NCBI GenBank assembly: GCA_021613335.1
Contig: JAJTWR010000368.1
Coordinates: 5,001 to 69,000, forward strand
DNA from: Whitmania pigra
Lineage: Eukaryota > Annelida > Clitellata > Hirudinida > Haemopidae
Direction: 5' to 3'
Length of the DNA stretch: 64,000 nucleotides
The notes below the pieces were generated by a model. The model searched no databases. It was not told the origin of the DNA and was given only the letters and a program-made list of their open reading frames with translations. Both the position numbers and the translations under genes were made by a program. Shown here one piece after another: positions 45,991 through 57,719 of the stretch. Numbering within the stretch: position 1 is the first letter of the stretch; every line of letters starts with the position of its first letter.

Positions 45991-46439
45991 GTAATTAAAA
46001 TATGGCGTTCTCCCCTTTTAAATAGTTCCCTGATATCTTCTTATGTTTAGAGTTTACAATTAGTTTATTAGACGTATGGCGATTGCAATAATGTTTAGGA
46101 GATTTTTTGGATTTATTAATATCGCCGAGTGGTGGAAAAAGCCTAACCTTTACCCAAAGTGGTGAATTATTGAAATAATTTTAAAAAATAATTTTCATGA
46201 TTGGCATAATGATTGTGGATGCTCTTTTGATAGGGTCAAGCATTCAAACATTGTTTGTTTCCAAGGAAAAGACCAGCTGATTTGTGGGATCTTCTCTTAA
46301 TGACCTGATATTGTATTATTTAGTAAAACTAATTTAGATTCTATTTCAATATTGAACCATTCTGTGATTAAACTTGAATTTTTCGAAAATGGCAATAATG
46401 GATAAATGAAATTAATCATTAGAATTTATAGAATTTTTG
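45991..46439. repeat. Lectin 5' flank, third unit
   Basis: Shares blocks with 27945-28070, 29040-29260 and 60800-61200. No intact frame. Confidence 0.55.
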
Positions 46440-46615
46440 AAATCCTGAAGTTTTTACAACATTGAAAGAATTGATTGTTGTCTTGTCGTAGTAAGTCAGA
46501 TTGGAGCTGTTCATGTTCAGCTGGCGACCTCATATTCTGAGGAGTTTCCAAATTCATTTCCATTAATCGTTCATCATTTGACATGCTTATTGGGCTCTTA
46601 ATGTTTACATCCCGT
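46440..46615 (-). other. Conserved open reading block Q, copy 3
   Basis: Reads MSNDERLMEMNLETPQNMRS and AEHEQLQSDLLRQDNNQFF, open to a stop after KNFRISKIL. Confidence 0.4.
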
Positions 46616-46879
46616 AAATATTTACTGTGTTCGTGCTGGTTGTAAAAAGCTAATTCAGAAATATTTTAATAATAGTATTATTGTTGTTGTTATTTTTATT
46701 GTTATTATTATTTTTGTTGATGTTCGAAAATTCGCAGGAAAACTACGGGTTTCGGAATTGTTAGAACCTCTTGTGACGGCACGATAGCTCTCGATCTAGG
46801 ACTACCGTGGTGATGATTATAATTGTTGTAAAATTAGTCATCAGACTAATCTAATTATATAATTAGTAGTTACTTATTG
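46616..46879. repeat. Lectin-unit block R and intron A-B piece, third unit
   Basis: Matches 6780-7070 in part, up to the hAT target site. Confidence 0.6.
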
Positions 46880-46887
46880 TTTTAAAG

Positions 46888-47511
46888 CAGGGTTGTCCAA
46901 CCCGCGGCCCGCCATAAGTTTCTATTCGGCCCGCGAAGCTTCTCTGATTTTGTAAAAGTTTTTATATTTAAATAAAAACAAAATAGCTTTAAATTATTTT
47001 TTTAATATGTCTAGTTTTTTATTTGTTCTTTTTTGCTTGTATATGTCCATGTACAGATCCTTGTGCTAATAAATTAAGCGCGCTGTAAACATTAAAATGC
47101 AAACATTGTAATCTTTTTAATTTAAATCCATTCTGAATGAAGTGGGCTCATATGTGGGTTAATTCTTCCAAGTTCGCGGGCTTAGCAAGTGATCGACATT
47201 ATTCATATTCTGGAGTCTATGTGGTGAAATAAAAGCATTCATGACAAACAAAGGAAAGGATGTATGTTTCCTGGACGATGACCCATTAACTACTTGTTAA
47301 AAAAAAACAGCTCCAGATTGCACATTAAACTGATCATAAGCATAAACTTATAAGACTCTTCTAGCTTAAATGTAGCACAAAGTATAATATAATGTAAATA
47401 AAGCATATTTTGTGTTTTATTGTATTTTTGTTGTGGAATTGCTAATCCGGCCGGCCAATATTTTAAAAGTTGAATACTTGGTCCTCCGCTCAAAAAGATT
47501 GGACACACCTG
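46888..47511. mobile_element. Non-autonomous hAT element, 624 bp
   Basis: Bounded by CAGGGTTGTCCAACCCGCGG on the left and GATTGGACACACCTG on the right, imperfect inverted termini of hAT type. A perfect 8-bp target duplication TTTTAAAG lies at 46880-46887 and 47512-47519. Sister sequence at about 30149 shows the empty site. There is no intact transposase; a 77-codon minus frame inside is not clearly transposase. Confidence 0.9.
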
Positions 47512-47559
47512 TTTTAAAGCCACCTTGCCTCAAAATGTTTTATATGGCCCAAAGCCATT

Positions 47560-47755
47560 CTCGATATTCACTTGACATTCAGCGAGAATCCAAACAACTT
47601 AGAAGCCCAAGTATCCATTTGCATCTAAGTACCTCAGTTCCTTAAACTCTTACCTTCGATTATTCAGTTTCGTTAACTGAATACTTGCTTAATAAACTTA
47701 CTCTAAAACTTACTAGTTCCCGGACCCCAGGTTATTTCAATATTCACAAATTGTG
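47560..47755. repeat. Dispersed block, possibly an LTR remnant, copy 2
   Basis: Copy of 25481-25690 with one internal deletion. It follows the hAT flank directly. Confidence 0.4.
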
Positions 47756-48394
47756 ACAACTAATCTATAGTCCAAGTCATCCTAGTGATGCAATGGACTT
47801 TAATCAATTAATAAATTAATTAATAACTGCTAATATTTGAATTAAACACTGAAGTATCATTGAAATGAAAGAATCTCAAAAGAATTGAAAATTTTAAAAC
47901 TGATTCCAAACTTCTTTTGCATTGTAACCACTTAAAATGTTAAGACATTTAGCACTATAATGGTGGGTGCAATAATCATTGGTGGATTTGAAAACCTTAT
48001 CATTTGTATTTTACCTTTCACATCTTATATCTCTCCAAAGAAAACTGTGTCTTTTTATTGTGGAATGATAGCCATAGTCTCATCAACTTCTGAATTATTC
48101 TATACAAAGTAGTTAATAGAAAATCCACTCGTTGATTTTACTAATTTTTTATTTGGTTTGATAAAAGGACAATGGCAATAGTATTAAATTAGGTAATATC
48201 AATATCAGTAGTAACAAAGTAAAATTGAATAATTTTTTTTGAAATAATTAAACTGAAAATTTTGAGTCTCACACAAGCCAATGTTAACAATAGGTTTTTT
48301 ATTTAATTTTAAAATAGCCACATATCAGATATCATCGTAATGTTTCATATAGTTTGGACTCATGCGATCCTGACATATAAATGATCTGTTCTTC
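47756..48394. repeat. Lectin 3' flank, L6 copy
   Basis: Close to the L2 version. No gene is seen. Confidence 0.7.
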
Positions 48395-48642
48395 TCAAAC
48401 ATCAACTTCACAAAGTGCCCAACATAAAAAAGTGCACTCATTCTCCTTATACTTGCTAGTAATGCTGATACAACGTTCTTTGGAATTTGCATTTTGGTAC
48501 GAATCTGCTACCCATATATAAGGTTGGATATTTAAGGTGGGCTCCCTACCATCCTTCATTTGATATGGTCTCCAAAAAACCATGGATTGGGTTTGATGTG
48601 CTTGCCAGATGTCCACATGTGTGTCAGAACTTGTATTTATAC
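48395..48642 (-). pseudogene. L6: orphan lectin terminal exon with compensated frameshifts
   Basis: Exon 3 with acceptor kept, but exons 1 and 2 are missing; an (ATT)n array lies upstream. Relative to its sisters it has 4 extra bases before ATGTGGACATCTGG and 2 extra T in the TGGTTTTGG stretch. The segment between is therefore read in another frame (VDIWQAHQTQSMVF), and the normal frame returns at WRPYQMKDGREP and runs to ALCEVDV. It is probably decaying, or an alternative last exon for L7. Confidence 0.75.
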
Positions 48643-48664
48643 CTGCTTAGATGCAAGATCACAT

Positions 48665-48716
48665 ATTACAATAATACTATTTTATTATTAGTAAGGGTAT
48701 TATTATATTATTATGC

Positions 48717-48747
<31 letters not shown>

Positions 48748-48766
48748 TATTATTATTATATTATTA

Positions 48767-48806
<40 letters not shown>

Positions 48807-48932
48807 TTATTATTATTATTATTATTATTTATTATTATTATTATTATTATTATATTATTATTTATTATTTATTATTATTATTATTATTTATTATTATTAT
48901 TATTATTCTTATTATTATTCTTATTATTATTA

Positions 48933-48998
<66 letters not shown>

Positions 48999-49004
48999 TT
49001 ATTA

Positions 49005-49070
<66 letters not shown>

Positions 49071-49250
49071 GATTATTATTATTATTATTATTTATTATTA
49101 TTATTATTATTATATTATTATTATTATATTATTATTATTATTTTATTATTCTTATTATTATTATTATTATCTTATTATTATTATTATATTATTATTATTA
49201 TTTATTATTATTATTATTATTATTATTCTTATTATTATTATTATTATCAT
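48665..49250. repeat. Long (ATT)n array
   Basis: About 585 bases of ATT repeat with slips, the largest such array in the window. It marks the joint to segment D, as the array at 30735-31010 does for segment B. Confidence 0.95.
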
Positions 49251-49295
49251 CAAAATGACATCTCTTGCATTTTTTAAAAGTGATCATTTAATTCA

Positions 49296-49700
49296 CTGCA
49301 CCATTGCAGTCCAGTATCTACAATATCTATGCAGTCACCCCGCGCTTCATTCGCCTCTTTATGAGAGGCGTCTAACAAATGGTTCAGCGCTTCTGAACGT
49401 GGCGCTACATAAATCAGAGCGATCCCATTGCTTCAAATACACCGCCACCATCATCCTAGAGGCTGGATTGAAATATTGGTCTTGCCTAGCTAGCGCTATC
49501 AGCTATGATAACTCAGAACTGGAAATATAGTCCAAACCAAAAGGCAGCTGCCTGCAGATGTTGTTGGGTTGTTGTGGCGTTGTGCAAAACATATCTAGAG
49601 TAATTTATGACTCCAATATCCTCTTGCTAAGGAGAAATATCACCTTCCCAGACTTCTTGTTTCCTCTCTCTCTTTCTCTCTGTCTATCTCTCTGTGGAAC
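49296..49700. repeat. Double-hairpin interspersed block, copy D
   Basis: Both hairpins (CGCCTCTTTATGAGAGGCG, GTTCAGCGCTTCTGAAC) are unchanged from copies A and B. Confidence 0.6.
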
Positions 49701-50067
49701 ATAAATGGGGTCATTGATATTATTATTTGATTTTTACCAATTTTAACTTTTTTCCAAGTCAGTTTGCCCAGACTTAAAATTTAAATTTGATTACATGATT
49801 TTGTGCTTCTGACGCTACGCACATGGCGCTTTATTAATTAATTATTATTATTATTATATAAATTTTCAAAAAGATCCATTTATTCATAGTTTGTCACTAT
49901 TATGTTTATCAATATGTATTATATCCAAATTGTAAATGATGACAATAATAATAATAGTTAGTGTTAATGTGCTATTCATTTCAACAGGCCTTCCAATACT
50001 GATACATTTAATATTGAATAATTTTGTTATATTTAATCTTAATTATATTTATTATGACCACCCTAAG

Positions 50068-50149
50068 GGATCGGCAAGTGTCTTTCGAGTGAGGGTCGAG
50101 AATGAAGAGCCAGTGGAAGTAGGGATACTCGGACCATCAGACTAGTTTG
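50068..50149 (+). pseudogene. PRKAR1 exon F relic (copy D)
   Basis: Same sequence and same TAG as copy B. Confidence 0.9.
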
Positions 50150-50432
50150 GTGAGTTCTTTGAGGACAATAATAGTAGTTAATATTGGTTTGGTTAACTTT
50201 TAAGGCACTAATAATAATAATAGTAAATAATAGTTATTACTTAATTTGTAAGTCATTAATAACAGTTAATAACTATTAAATTTTAAGATGGTGATAATTT
50301 TTTGAGCAAATTTATTATTCATCAAAATGAAAGTAACAAAGCAAAAAAAAAAACATGCGGATTAACAAAGAACTCACGGATCAGCATTAAGGAGCGCAAG
50401 CTTTCGCTGGCAAGATGACCCAGAAATATCAA

Positions 50433-51866
50433 TTAATTGAAAGAACTATAATAAACAATTAATTGAAAAAACAATAAACAAGTAATTGAAAGAACAATAA
50501 TAAACCATTGTTCATCTTTTATGTCATCCTCCGAATCTTCTGAGTCATCAAAATCTTCTGAGTCGCCCAAATCCTCTGCAACATCTTCTGAGTGAACTGT
50601 ATAATCTTCTGAGTTAACTGCATAATCCTCTGAGAGAGCACTCTCATATTCTGTGTCAACTATACCATCCTCTGATTGAGCTCTATCATTCTCTGAATGA
50701 GGTTTCTCATCTTCCAAGGGTACTACTTCATCTTCGGAGTAAACTATGTCAGCCTCCGAGTTAATTAAATTATTTTCTGAGTGAGCTCTCTCATCTTCTG
50801 AGTGAGCTCTCTCATTCTCTGAGTGAGGTCTCTCGTCTTCCAAGTGCACTACTTCATCTTCGGAGTAAACTATGTCAGCCTCTGAGTAAATTAAATTATT
50901 TTCTGAATGAGCTCTCTCATCTTCTATGTCATCTACACCATCATCTGATTGAGCTCTCTCATCTTCTGAGTGAAGTCTCTCATTCTCTGAGTGAGGTCTC
51001 TCATCTTCTATGTCATCTATACCATCATCTGATTGAGCTCTCTTATCTTCTGAGTGAACTCTATCATTCTCTGAGTAAGGTCTCTCTTCTTCCAAGTGCA
51101 CTACTTCATCTTCGGAGTAAACTATGTCAGCCTCCGAGTAAATTAAATTATTTTCTGAATGAGCTCTCTCATCTTCTGTGTCATCATCTGAGTAACTCCT
51201 TTCATCCTCAGAGTAAACTATGTTATCTTCTGTGTCATTTGAATCCTCTGCTTCATCCAAAACATCTGAACCATCCAAATCAGAATTATTTGCATTATCC
51301 AAATCATCTTCTGAGTAAACTATATCATCCTCTGAGTAAATTAAATCATTGTCTGAGTGAGCCCTCTCATCTTCTATGTCATCATATGAGTAATTTTCAT
51401 CCTCAGAGTAAACTATGTTATATTCTGATTCATTTGAATCCTCTGAATCATCCAAATTTTCTCCAAGGCATATTATAAAGTCAGTTACATTGTCCATTTT
51501 CTGTTCCATGCCTTCCATCTTCATTGACATTTGTTGAGAAATATCTTTCTTCATTTTCTGTTCCAAGTCTTCTATTTTCATTGACAAGTATGCAGTGCTT
51601 GTGTTTATGGTGTTGCTAAACGCTTTCAGAACATTGACCAGGTCCTTCCTGACTGTTAATTCCTCTCTCCACGTGTCCATCATCATATTTTCAAGGTCTC
51701 TGAAGGAGTCTGTGAATTCATATTCTTCTGGGTTGTGACCATTTCTATAGAGCCATAGTTCAAGGCGTTCCTGTAGCTCAGTTTTATGACCTTTTGTACT
51801 GAGATTTCTTTCTTCTAGTTGTTGATTCAGCTCAAAATTTGTAAGTTGATTTAAGAGTTTTCTCAT
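50433..51866 (-). CDS. S1D: SAP-domain acidic protein with hydrophobic tail
   Basis: A 477-residue single exon and nearly identical sister of S1B. Differences include an extra Lys in EDLEQKMKKDIS, a few Ser/Asp unit changes, and Gln for Arg in the hydrophobic tail (WFIIVLSITCLLFFQLIVYY). It has the SAP domain at residues 1-45, a coiled coil at about 90-130, an acidic middle and a possible C-terminal anchor. The frame is open despite a codon insertion in the coiled coil. Confidence 0.75.
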   Translation of the reverse strand: MRKLLNQLTNFELNQQLEERNLSTKGHKTELQERLELWLYRNGHNPEEYEFTDSFRDLENMMMDTWREELTVRKDLVNVLKAFSNTINTSTAYLSMKIEDLEQKMKKDISQQMSMKMEGMEQKMDNVTDFIICLGENLDDSEDSNESEYNIVYSEDENYSYDDIEDERAHSDNDLIYSEDDIVYSEDDLDNANNSDLDGSDVLDEAEDSNDTEDNIVYSEDERSYSDDDTEDERAHSENNLIYSEADIVYSEDEVVHLEEERPYSENDRVHSEDKRAQSDDGIDDIEDERPHSENERLHSEDERAQSDDGVDDIEDERAHSENNLIYSEADIVYSEDEVVHLEDERPHSENERAHSEDERAHSENNLINSEADIVYSEDEVVPLEDEKPHSENDRAQSEDGIVDTEYESALSEDYAVNSEDYTVHSEDVAEDLGDSEDFDDSEDSEDDIKDEQWFIIVLSITCLLFFQLIVYYSSFN

Positions 51867-52561
51867 GTTGATGTGCCAATGCGTTTTTTATTCTTTGCTT
51901 GCTGCAGTAGTAACTCCAGCAGGTATTCAAAAGATTCAAAATATAAAAATGTTATATAATTTGATTAAATTATTTTTTATTTTTATTACAAAATTTATTT
52001 ACTTTTCAATTTTATGTTTAATGCTACCATTAATTAATATTTTAAATAATAATATACCCAATAATTATATTAAAAGCAATACTATTTAAATAACATTAAT
52101 CATTTAAACTGATTCTCAATTAATAAGTTATAATTGAAAAACTAAATGTCTACATACTTCTACACTGGCATATGCTCGAATGGTTTAATGATTGAATTCT
52201 TTGGCACTTACACGATTGACATTTTGCTAATCATATACAACATAAAAAACTTGGGCATAACAGTTAATCCAACAAATACATGAGCATGACACTTTTTTTG
52301 CGTCATTCAAGATGAAGCTGTCGAATCTCAAAGAACTTTTAATGTGTCACAAAAGTGTGTACAGGCACTTTCTAATTTTATTTAGGAAATTCTCACCAAG
52401 ATCAATATTATTATAGTATTTTGCACATCATTCAGGTTTCTCATCTTGATTCAGCTGTCCAAAGTTGTTCGATAAATATTATTAGCAAATCCTCATTCAT
52501 TCAATAGTTCTGGTTCGTTTGGAACCGACAGATACTTACCTTGCCATTACCATCATTCCAG
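51867..52561. other. 5' flank of S1D
   Basis: Same as the B copy. No gene is seen. Confidence 0.45.
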
Positions 52562-52617
52562 GTTAGATTGCCGTACTCCTGGACAGACCAAGGGCTGCCA
52601 CTGTTGTGGCCAAGGGA
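52562..52617 (+). pseudogene. Truncated PRKAR1 exon G relic (copy D)
   Basis: Same second-codon TAG and same truncation point as copy B. Confidence 0.9.
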
Positions 52618-54021
52618 TTTTGTTTATCGACTATTGGCACAAGTCAACGTTACGTGCGTGTTTAGTAATTTGCGACATAAAAGTCTCCTTGAAGCTCCAA
52701 CAAGCCTGTTGAATATTAATGACTTATTAATAATTAGCTGATTGAATAATCCAACAATTTACATGTCTTTGTTATAGACGAGGGCTGCTTGAAGACTAAA
52801 ATTGTTTTTTTTTAATAAAATCTAAAATCCAGCTGGAAAATGATTTTTTTTGTTCTTATTCTGATGTCTTAATCTTAATCCGTGTTTGGATTTGTTCGCC
52901 AAATTTCAAAATAAATGAACGCACGTCAACTTGGGCTTAAAATTGGTATGTTTAAAAACTGGATGTTTCCAAAATTATTTGTTTATATTATTTGGGATTT
53001 CATTTATTAGCAATAATCGATGCTTCGGAGCATTGAACACGTGTTTGCCTCGTCCGAAATGGTAGTTAATGATTTTTCCGACCTCTAAATGTACTCAATT
53101 TGGGCCCTCAGACTCTTGTTAGACTTAAGAATACTTTGAGTTGTTATTTAAATTAACCTTTTGTAGTGAATCTATTCTTGATTTCTTCACCTCAACAACC
53201 CAGTAGAGATTGAATAATGATTATAATTACAATTATAATTACCTCTTGCAAGAAGCTTCATGTTACGTCATCGGTTACCATAGCAAGTAATAAAGCTATT
53301 CCATGCCTACCTAATTTGAACGCCATAAGTCAGTGATGTTTAGCTTCTTATTAATCGGCATTTTAAGTTCACATTCGCCATTTCAAACCAGTTGGAATTT
53401 GCAAATAAAAATAACAATAACCAACATAATCACAAGTTACTTGTTAATATTCACAAGTTGTGACAACTAATCTACAGTCCAAGGCATCCTAGTTATGCAA
53501 TGGACTTTAATCAAATAAATAATTAATTAATTAATAATTGCTAATCTTTGAATTAACCACTAAAGTATAGGAAATGGTGGGTGCTAAAATCATTGGTGGA
53601 TAACTTTGACAATTTGACAACCTTAGATTTGTGTCTTATATTTCATAATTTATATTTCTCTAAAAAAAAACTGTGTCTTTTTTGATGTGGAATGATAGCC
53701 ATAGTCTGATCAACTTCTTATTTATTCTGTGCAAAGTGGTAAGTAGTAAATACACTCGTTGATTTTACTAATTTTTTATTTGTTCTGATAAAAGAACATT
53801 GGCAATAGTATTAAATTAGGTAATATCAATATCAGTAGCCCAAAGTAAAATTGAATGATTTCTTGTGAAATAATTAAATAAACTGAAAATTTTGAATCTC
53901 ACACAAACTAATGTTAACAATTAGTTTTTTATTTAATTTTAAAATAACCATATATCAGATATCATTGTAATGTTTTGTATGGTTTGAACGAGATCCTTGA
54001 CATGTAAATGATCATTTCTTC
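52618..54021. repeat. PRKAR1 downstream copy joined to lectin 3' flank (L7)
   Basis: 52618-53402 matches about 18877-19681; then lectin flank follows. No gene is seen. Confidence 0.7.
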
Positions 54022-54332
54022 TCAAACATCAACTTCACAAAGTGCCCAACATGAAAAGGTGCATTCACACTCCTTATACTTGCTAGTAATGCTGATGCAA
54101 CGTTCTTTGGAATTTGCATTTTGGTACGAACCTGCTACCCATATATAAGGTTTGATTTCTAAGGTGGGCTCCCTACCATCCTTCATTTGATATGGTCTCC
54201 AAAACCATGTATCGGGTTTGTTATACTTGCCAGATGTCCACATGTAGGAATTTGTATTTATACCTGCGTAGATGCAAGATCACGTATTTCAATAATATGC
54301 ATTATAATAATAATGATGATGATGATGATGAT

Positions 54333-54370
<38 letters not shown>

Positions 54371-55534
54371 TGATGATAATATTCTTATGACATATTTTAT
54401 AATATTGTAATAATATTATTATAATAATAAATTTATTATTTTTATTATAAATATTATATTAAATAAACATTATAATAATAATAGTATTAATTATATAATT
54501 ATATTATAAATATAATAAATATAATTATTATTATAAATATTTATATAATATGATAAATTATAAAAAAATATATATTATAATATAAATAATATATTAAATA
54601 AATATTATAATAATATTATTATATAACATTAATATATTCTTATAACATATTATATAATATTGTATTATATTATTAATTATAATTATAATTATAATATTAT
54701 AACATTAATGTTATTATTATTACTATTATCATTTTTATTATTGTAATTTCCAGGACGAATGTGCCGAATGCACGCCTAGCATCTAATTCTAAATTGCTAT
54801 GTTTATTGTCGTATAATGTTATTATGTAATACAGTCAAATGATTAAATTATGTTATATTATATCATATACACCTATTTTTGTCATTATGAATTTGATAAT
54901 TGATATGTTACCTGATAAGGAAATGAAATAACTCAAAGCATCAAATTCCTTGTCATCATCCACAATGAGGAGATGCGAATTGATTTCGTTGCATTTCTTG
55001 CGTGCATCAGACCAATTATAATTCCGTTTTATTATGAGGTAACATTTCTTGTAATCTTTAAGATATACGAAATCAGCTGGACAATCTGAGAATAAATGCA
55101 AATGATCAATTAACTTTATTACAAAATTCTGTTTGCTTAGATGAAATTATAAAATGGCCACAATTTATAGGCTGATATTGATATATTCAACCTGGTCTCC
55201 TTTTGAATGTCTTTTTGAAGATTCTATTTCCTAAGGTCAGCATGGAAAGCATGTGGCATGATCTTTCTCTTGATTCGTAAGCAAAAGCAACGCATTTAAA
55301 GTTGGTGTTGGCTAAGCACTTGATTGAACATTGAGCCACACTTTTAATGCCAAAGATAGTCTCTGTTAGGTTAACTTGGCCGGAATTGGAGGCAAGGAAT
55401 TCGTAGTGGAGGTTCATAACATTCAGATTTGGTGGCTTACTTACCGTAAATCTAGTCTGTGAAACTGATAAACATTGATGGATCATCATCATGAGCACGA
55501 AGAAAGCGGGGGACATCGCCATGTTGCATTTCAT
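54022..55534 (-). CDS. Lectin L7: secreted PAN/apple + C-type lectin protein
   Basis: Exons on the minus strand are 55192-55534, 54912-55085 and 54022-54263. It has a signal peptide (MKCNMAMSPAFFVLMMMIHQ...) and an apple domain of the L8 type (VNLTETIFGIKSVAQCSIKC). Exon 2 protein is identical to L2. Exon 3 has KYKECECTFSC, adding cysteines near the C-terminus. The exon 1 donor reads GTTGAA where the sisters have GTTAAG, so splicing may be weaker. A long AT/ATG repeat fills intron 2. No QPD/EPN or WND is present. Confidence 0.82.
54295..54720. repeat. ATG/AAT microsatellite and AT-rich tract in L7 intron 2
   Basis: A (GAT)n and (AAT)n run at 54300-54380 is followed by about 340 bases of nearly pure A/T. 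Confidence 0.9.
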
Positions 55535-56269
55535 TGCTCGAAATTAATCGCATTATATACCAGGACTGACAGAAATTTTGAAAATTATTCTGCACTTGAA
55601 GAAAATCATTTGTTTCCTCTTTTGTTTTTTAGTTTAGAATCGCATGCACTGATGAATGAACGACGATCTTCGAGATGAAAAGTGAAAACTTTTCTTAGGG
55701 AGGTCCTTTTAGAATACGCAGATTGTTATTATAATAATTGCCATGTTTCATCGAGTTAGAGGTCGACAAAAGATAAGATCAACATCATTACCATGCATTT
55801 AAACCGCAAGGATCTCATTGAACTCAACTAAAATACTAATTAAAATATGGCGTTCTCCCCTTTTAAATATATTTCCCTATATCCCTATAATATCTTCTAT
55901 GTTTAGAGTTTATAATCATTTAATCAGACGGGTGGCGATTGCAATAATGTTTAGTAGATTTTTTTGATTTATTAATATCGCCGAGTGGTGGTAAAAGCCT
56001 AACCTTTACCCAAAGTGGTGAATTATTGAAATAGTTTTAAAAAATATTTAATTGAAATAATAATTTATATATTATATATATTTATATATATAATTATAAT
56101 ATATTGTATATAAATTATAATTTATAAGTATATAATTTATAATTTATAAGTATATAATTTATAATATATAATTATTATATAGTATTATTATTATTAAAAT
56201 AATAATTATTATAATAATAATATTATTATATTATACGTTCCTACATAATAATATTCTTTAAGAATATTG
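55535..56269. other. Lectin 5' flank, L7 copy, and AT-rich joint
   Basis: The flank resembles the L2/L4/L8 flanks to about 56045. 56050-56245 is almost pure A/T with repeated TATAATTTATAATTTATAAG units, where the unit joins a copy of the window's left end. Confidence 0.5.
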
Positions 56270-56344
56270 GGAGAATGTTGAAGCCGTTATCTTTATCGTC
56301 ATCATCATTATCATCACTAACATCATCACTAACATCATCACCAA

Positions 56345-56385
<41 letters not shown>

Positions 56386-56937
56386 CTAACATCACCATCA
56401 ACATCATCTCTATTATGATGATTATCATCATCATTATCCACATGCAACCTGAAACCTGAAATGAGATAAATCTCCTTCCCGTCTGCTCGGATTTTTGTTC
56501 TCCTTGCTCTCGGCAGATGTCAGGTCTTTTCACTCAACCTACTCAGCCCCCTGTCCATGTAACCCTCCTTGTAATCACACCTCCCCTAAGAAAATGATGA
56601 AATAATATAATAATTATTATAAATAATATATTGTTGTTATTATATTATTATTATATACAATAATATATTGTTGTTATTACATTATTATTATTTATAATTA
56701 TGGACAATTGTCCTCATATGTACCCCCTCTCGATAGCCCGTTTAGTGTGTAAATATGTAGGGTTGTGATGGTTGCCGTACATCATCATCAATACAACCAC
56801 CACCATCATCATCATCATTATCATCATCGTCATCGTCATCGTCATCATCATCATCATCACCACCATCATCATCATCATCATCGTCATCGTCATCGTCATC
56901 GTCCTCGTCATCATCATCATCATCGTCATCGTCATCG

Positions 56938-56969
<32 letters not shown>

Positions 56970-57270
56970 GTACCTGAACTATTTCTCGTCACGTGCACGA
57001 ACCAGATTACATCCACTTCTACCTGTTGTGTTAGTACCCCAGTGACATATAATTATTTGTACTGCAAGGCGATCGTGATGATTATTATTAATGGCGTTGT
57101 TGTTTTTGTTGTTATTGTATTATTGTTATTATTATTATAATTTTTTCTTTTTTTATTATTTTTATTATTAATATTATTATAAATCCCTGTTTGGGATGGT
57201 GATGATGATGAATGTTTTTTGTTTTATTTTTCTATTTATCTTTTGATCCTCATCAAAGAACTTGTTACTC
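56270..57270. repeat. Copy of the left-end PRKAR1 intron (900-1240 and 3115-3370)
   Basis: 56270-56620 matches 922-1240 and 56970-57280 matches about 3100-3373. Between them lies (ATC)n/(GTC)n (about 56784-56970). PRKAR1 exon A, which lies between these blocks in the parent, is absent here. Confidence 0.85.
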
Positions 57271-57605
<335 letters not shown>

Positions 57606-57719
57606 TAATAACCAACATAATCACAATTACTTGTTAATGTTCACAAGTTGTGACAAATAATCTCTAGTCCAAGTCATCATAGTTATGCAGTGGACTTTAA
57701 TAAAATGAATAAATAATTT

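Larger units (their letters stand above)
49251..53402. repeat. Segmental duplication D (sister of B, with S1D)
   Basis: Nearly identical to 31011-35145 from CAAAATGACATCTCTTGCAT onward: double-hairpin block, exon F relic with TAG, SAP gene, exon G relic with TAG, and PRKAR1 downstream sequence. Confidence 0.9.

Noticed and set aside
47290..47523. 77-codon minus frame as hAT transposase
   Set aside because: It lies in the 624-bp hAT element but I see no hAT motif, and the frame runs through the terminal repeat into flank.
48487..49260. Poly-Tyr/Ile/Leu frames
   Set aside because: Translations of the (ATT)n array. The short tail frame beyond 49260 is the double-hairpin block, present in three copies with no coding features.
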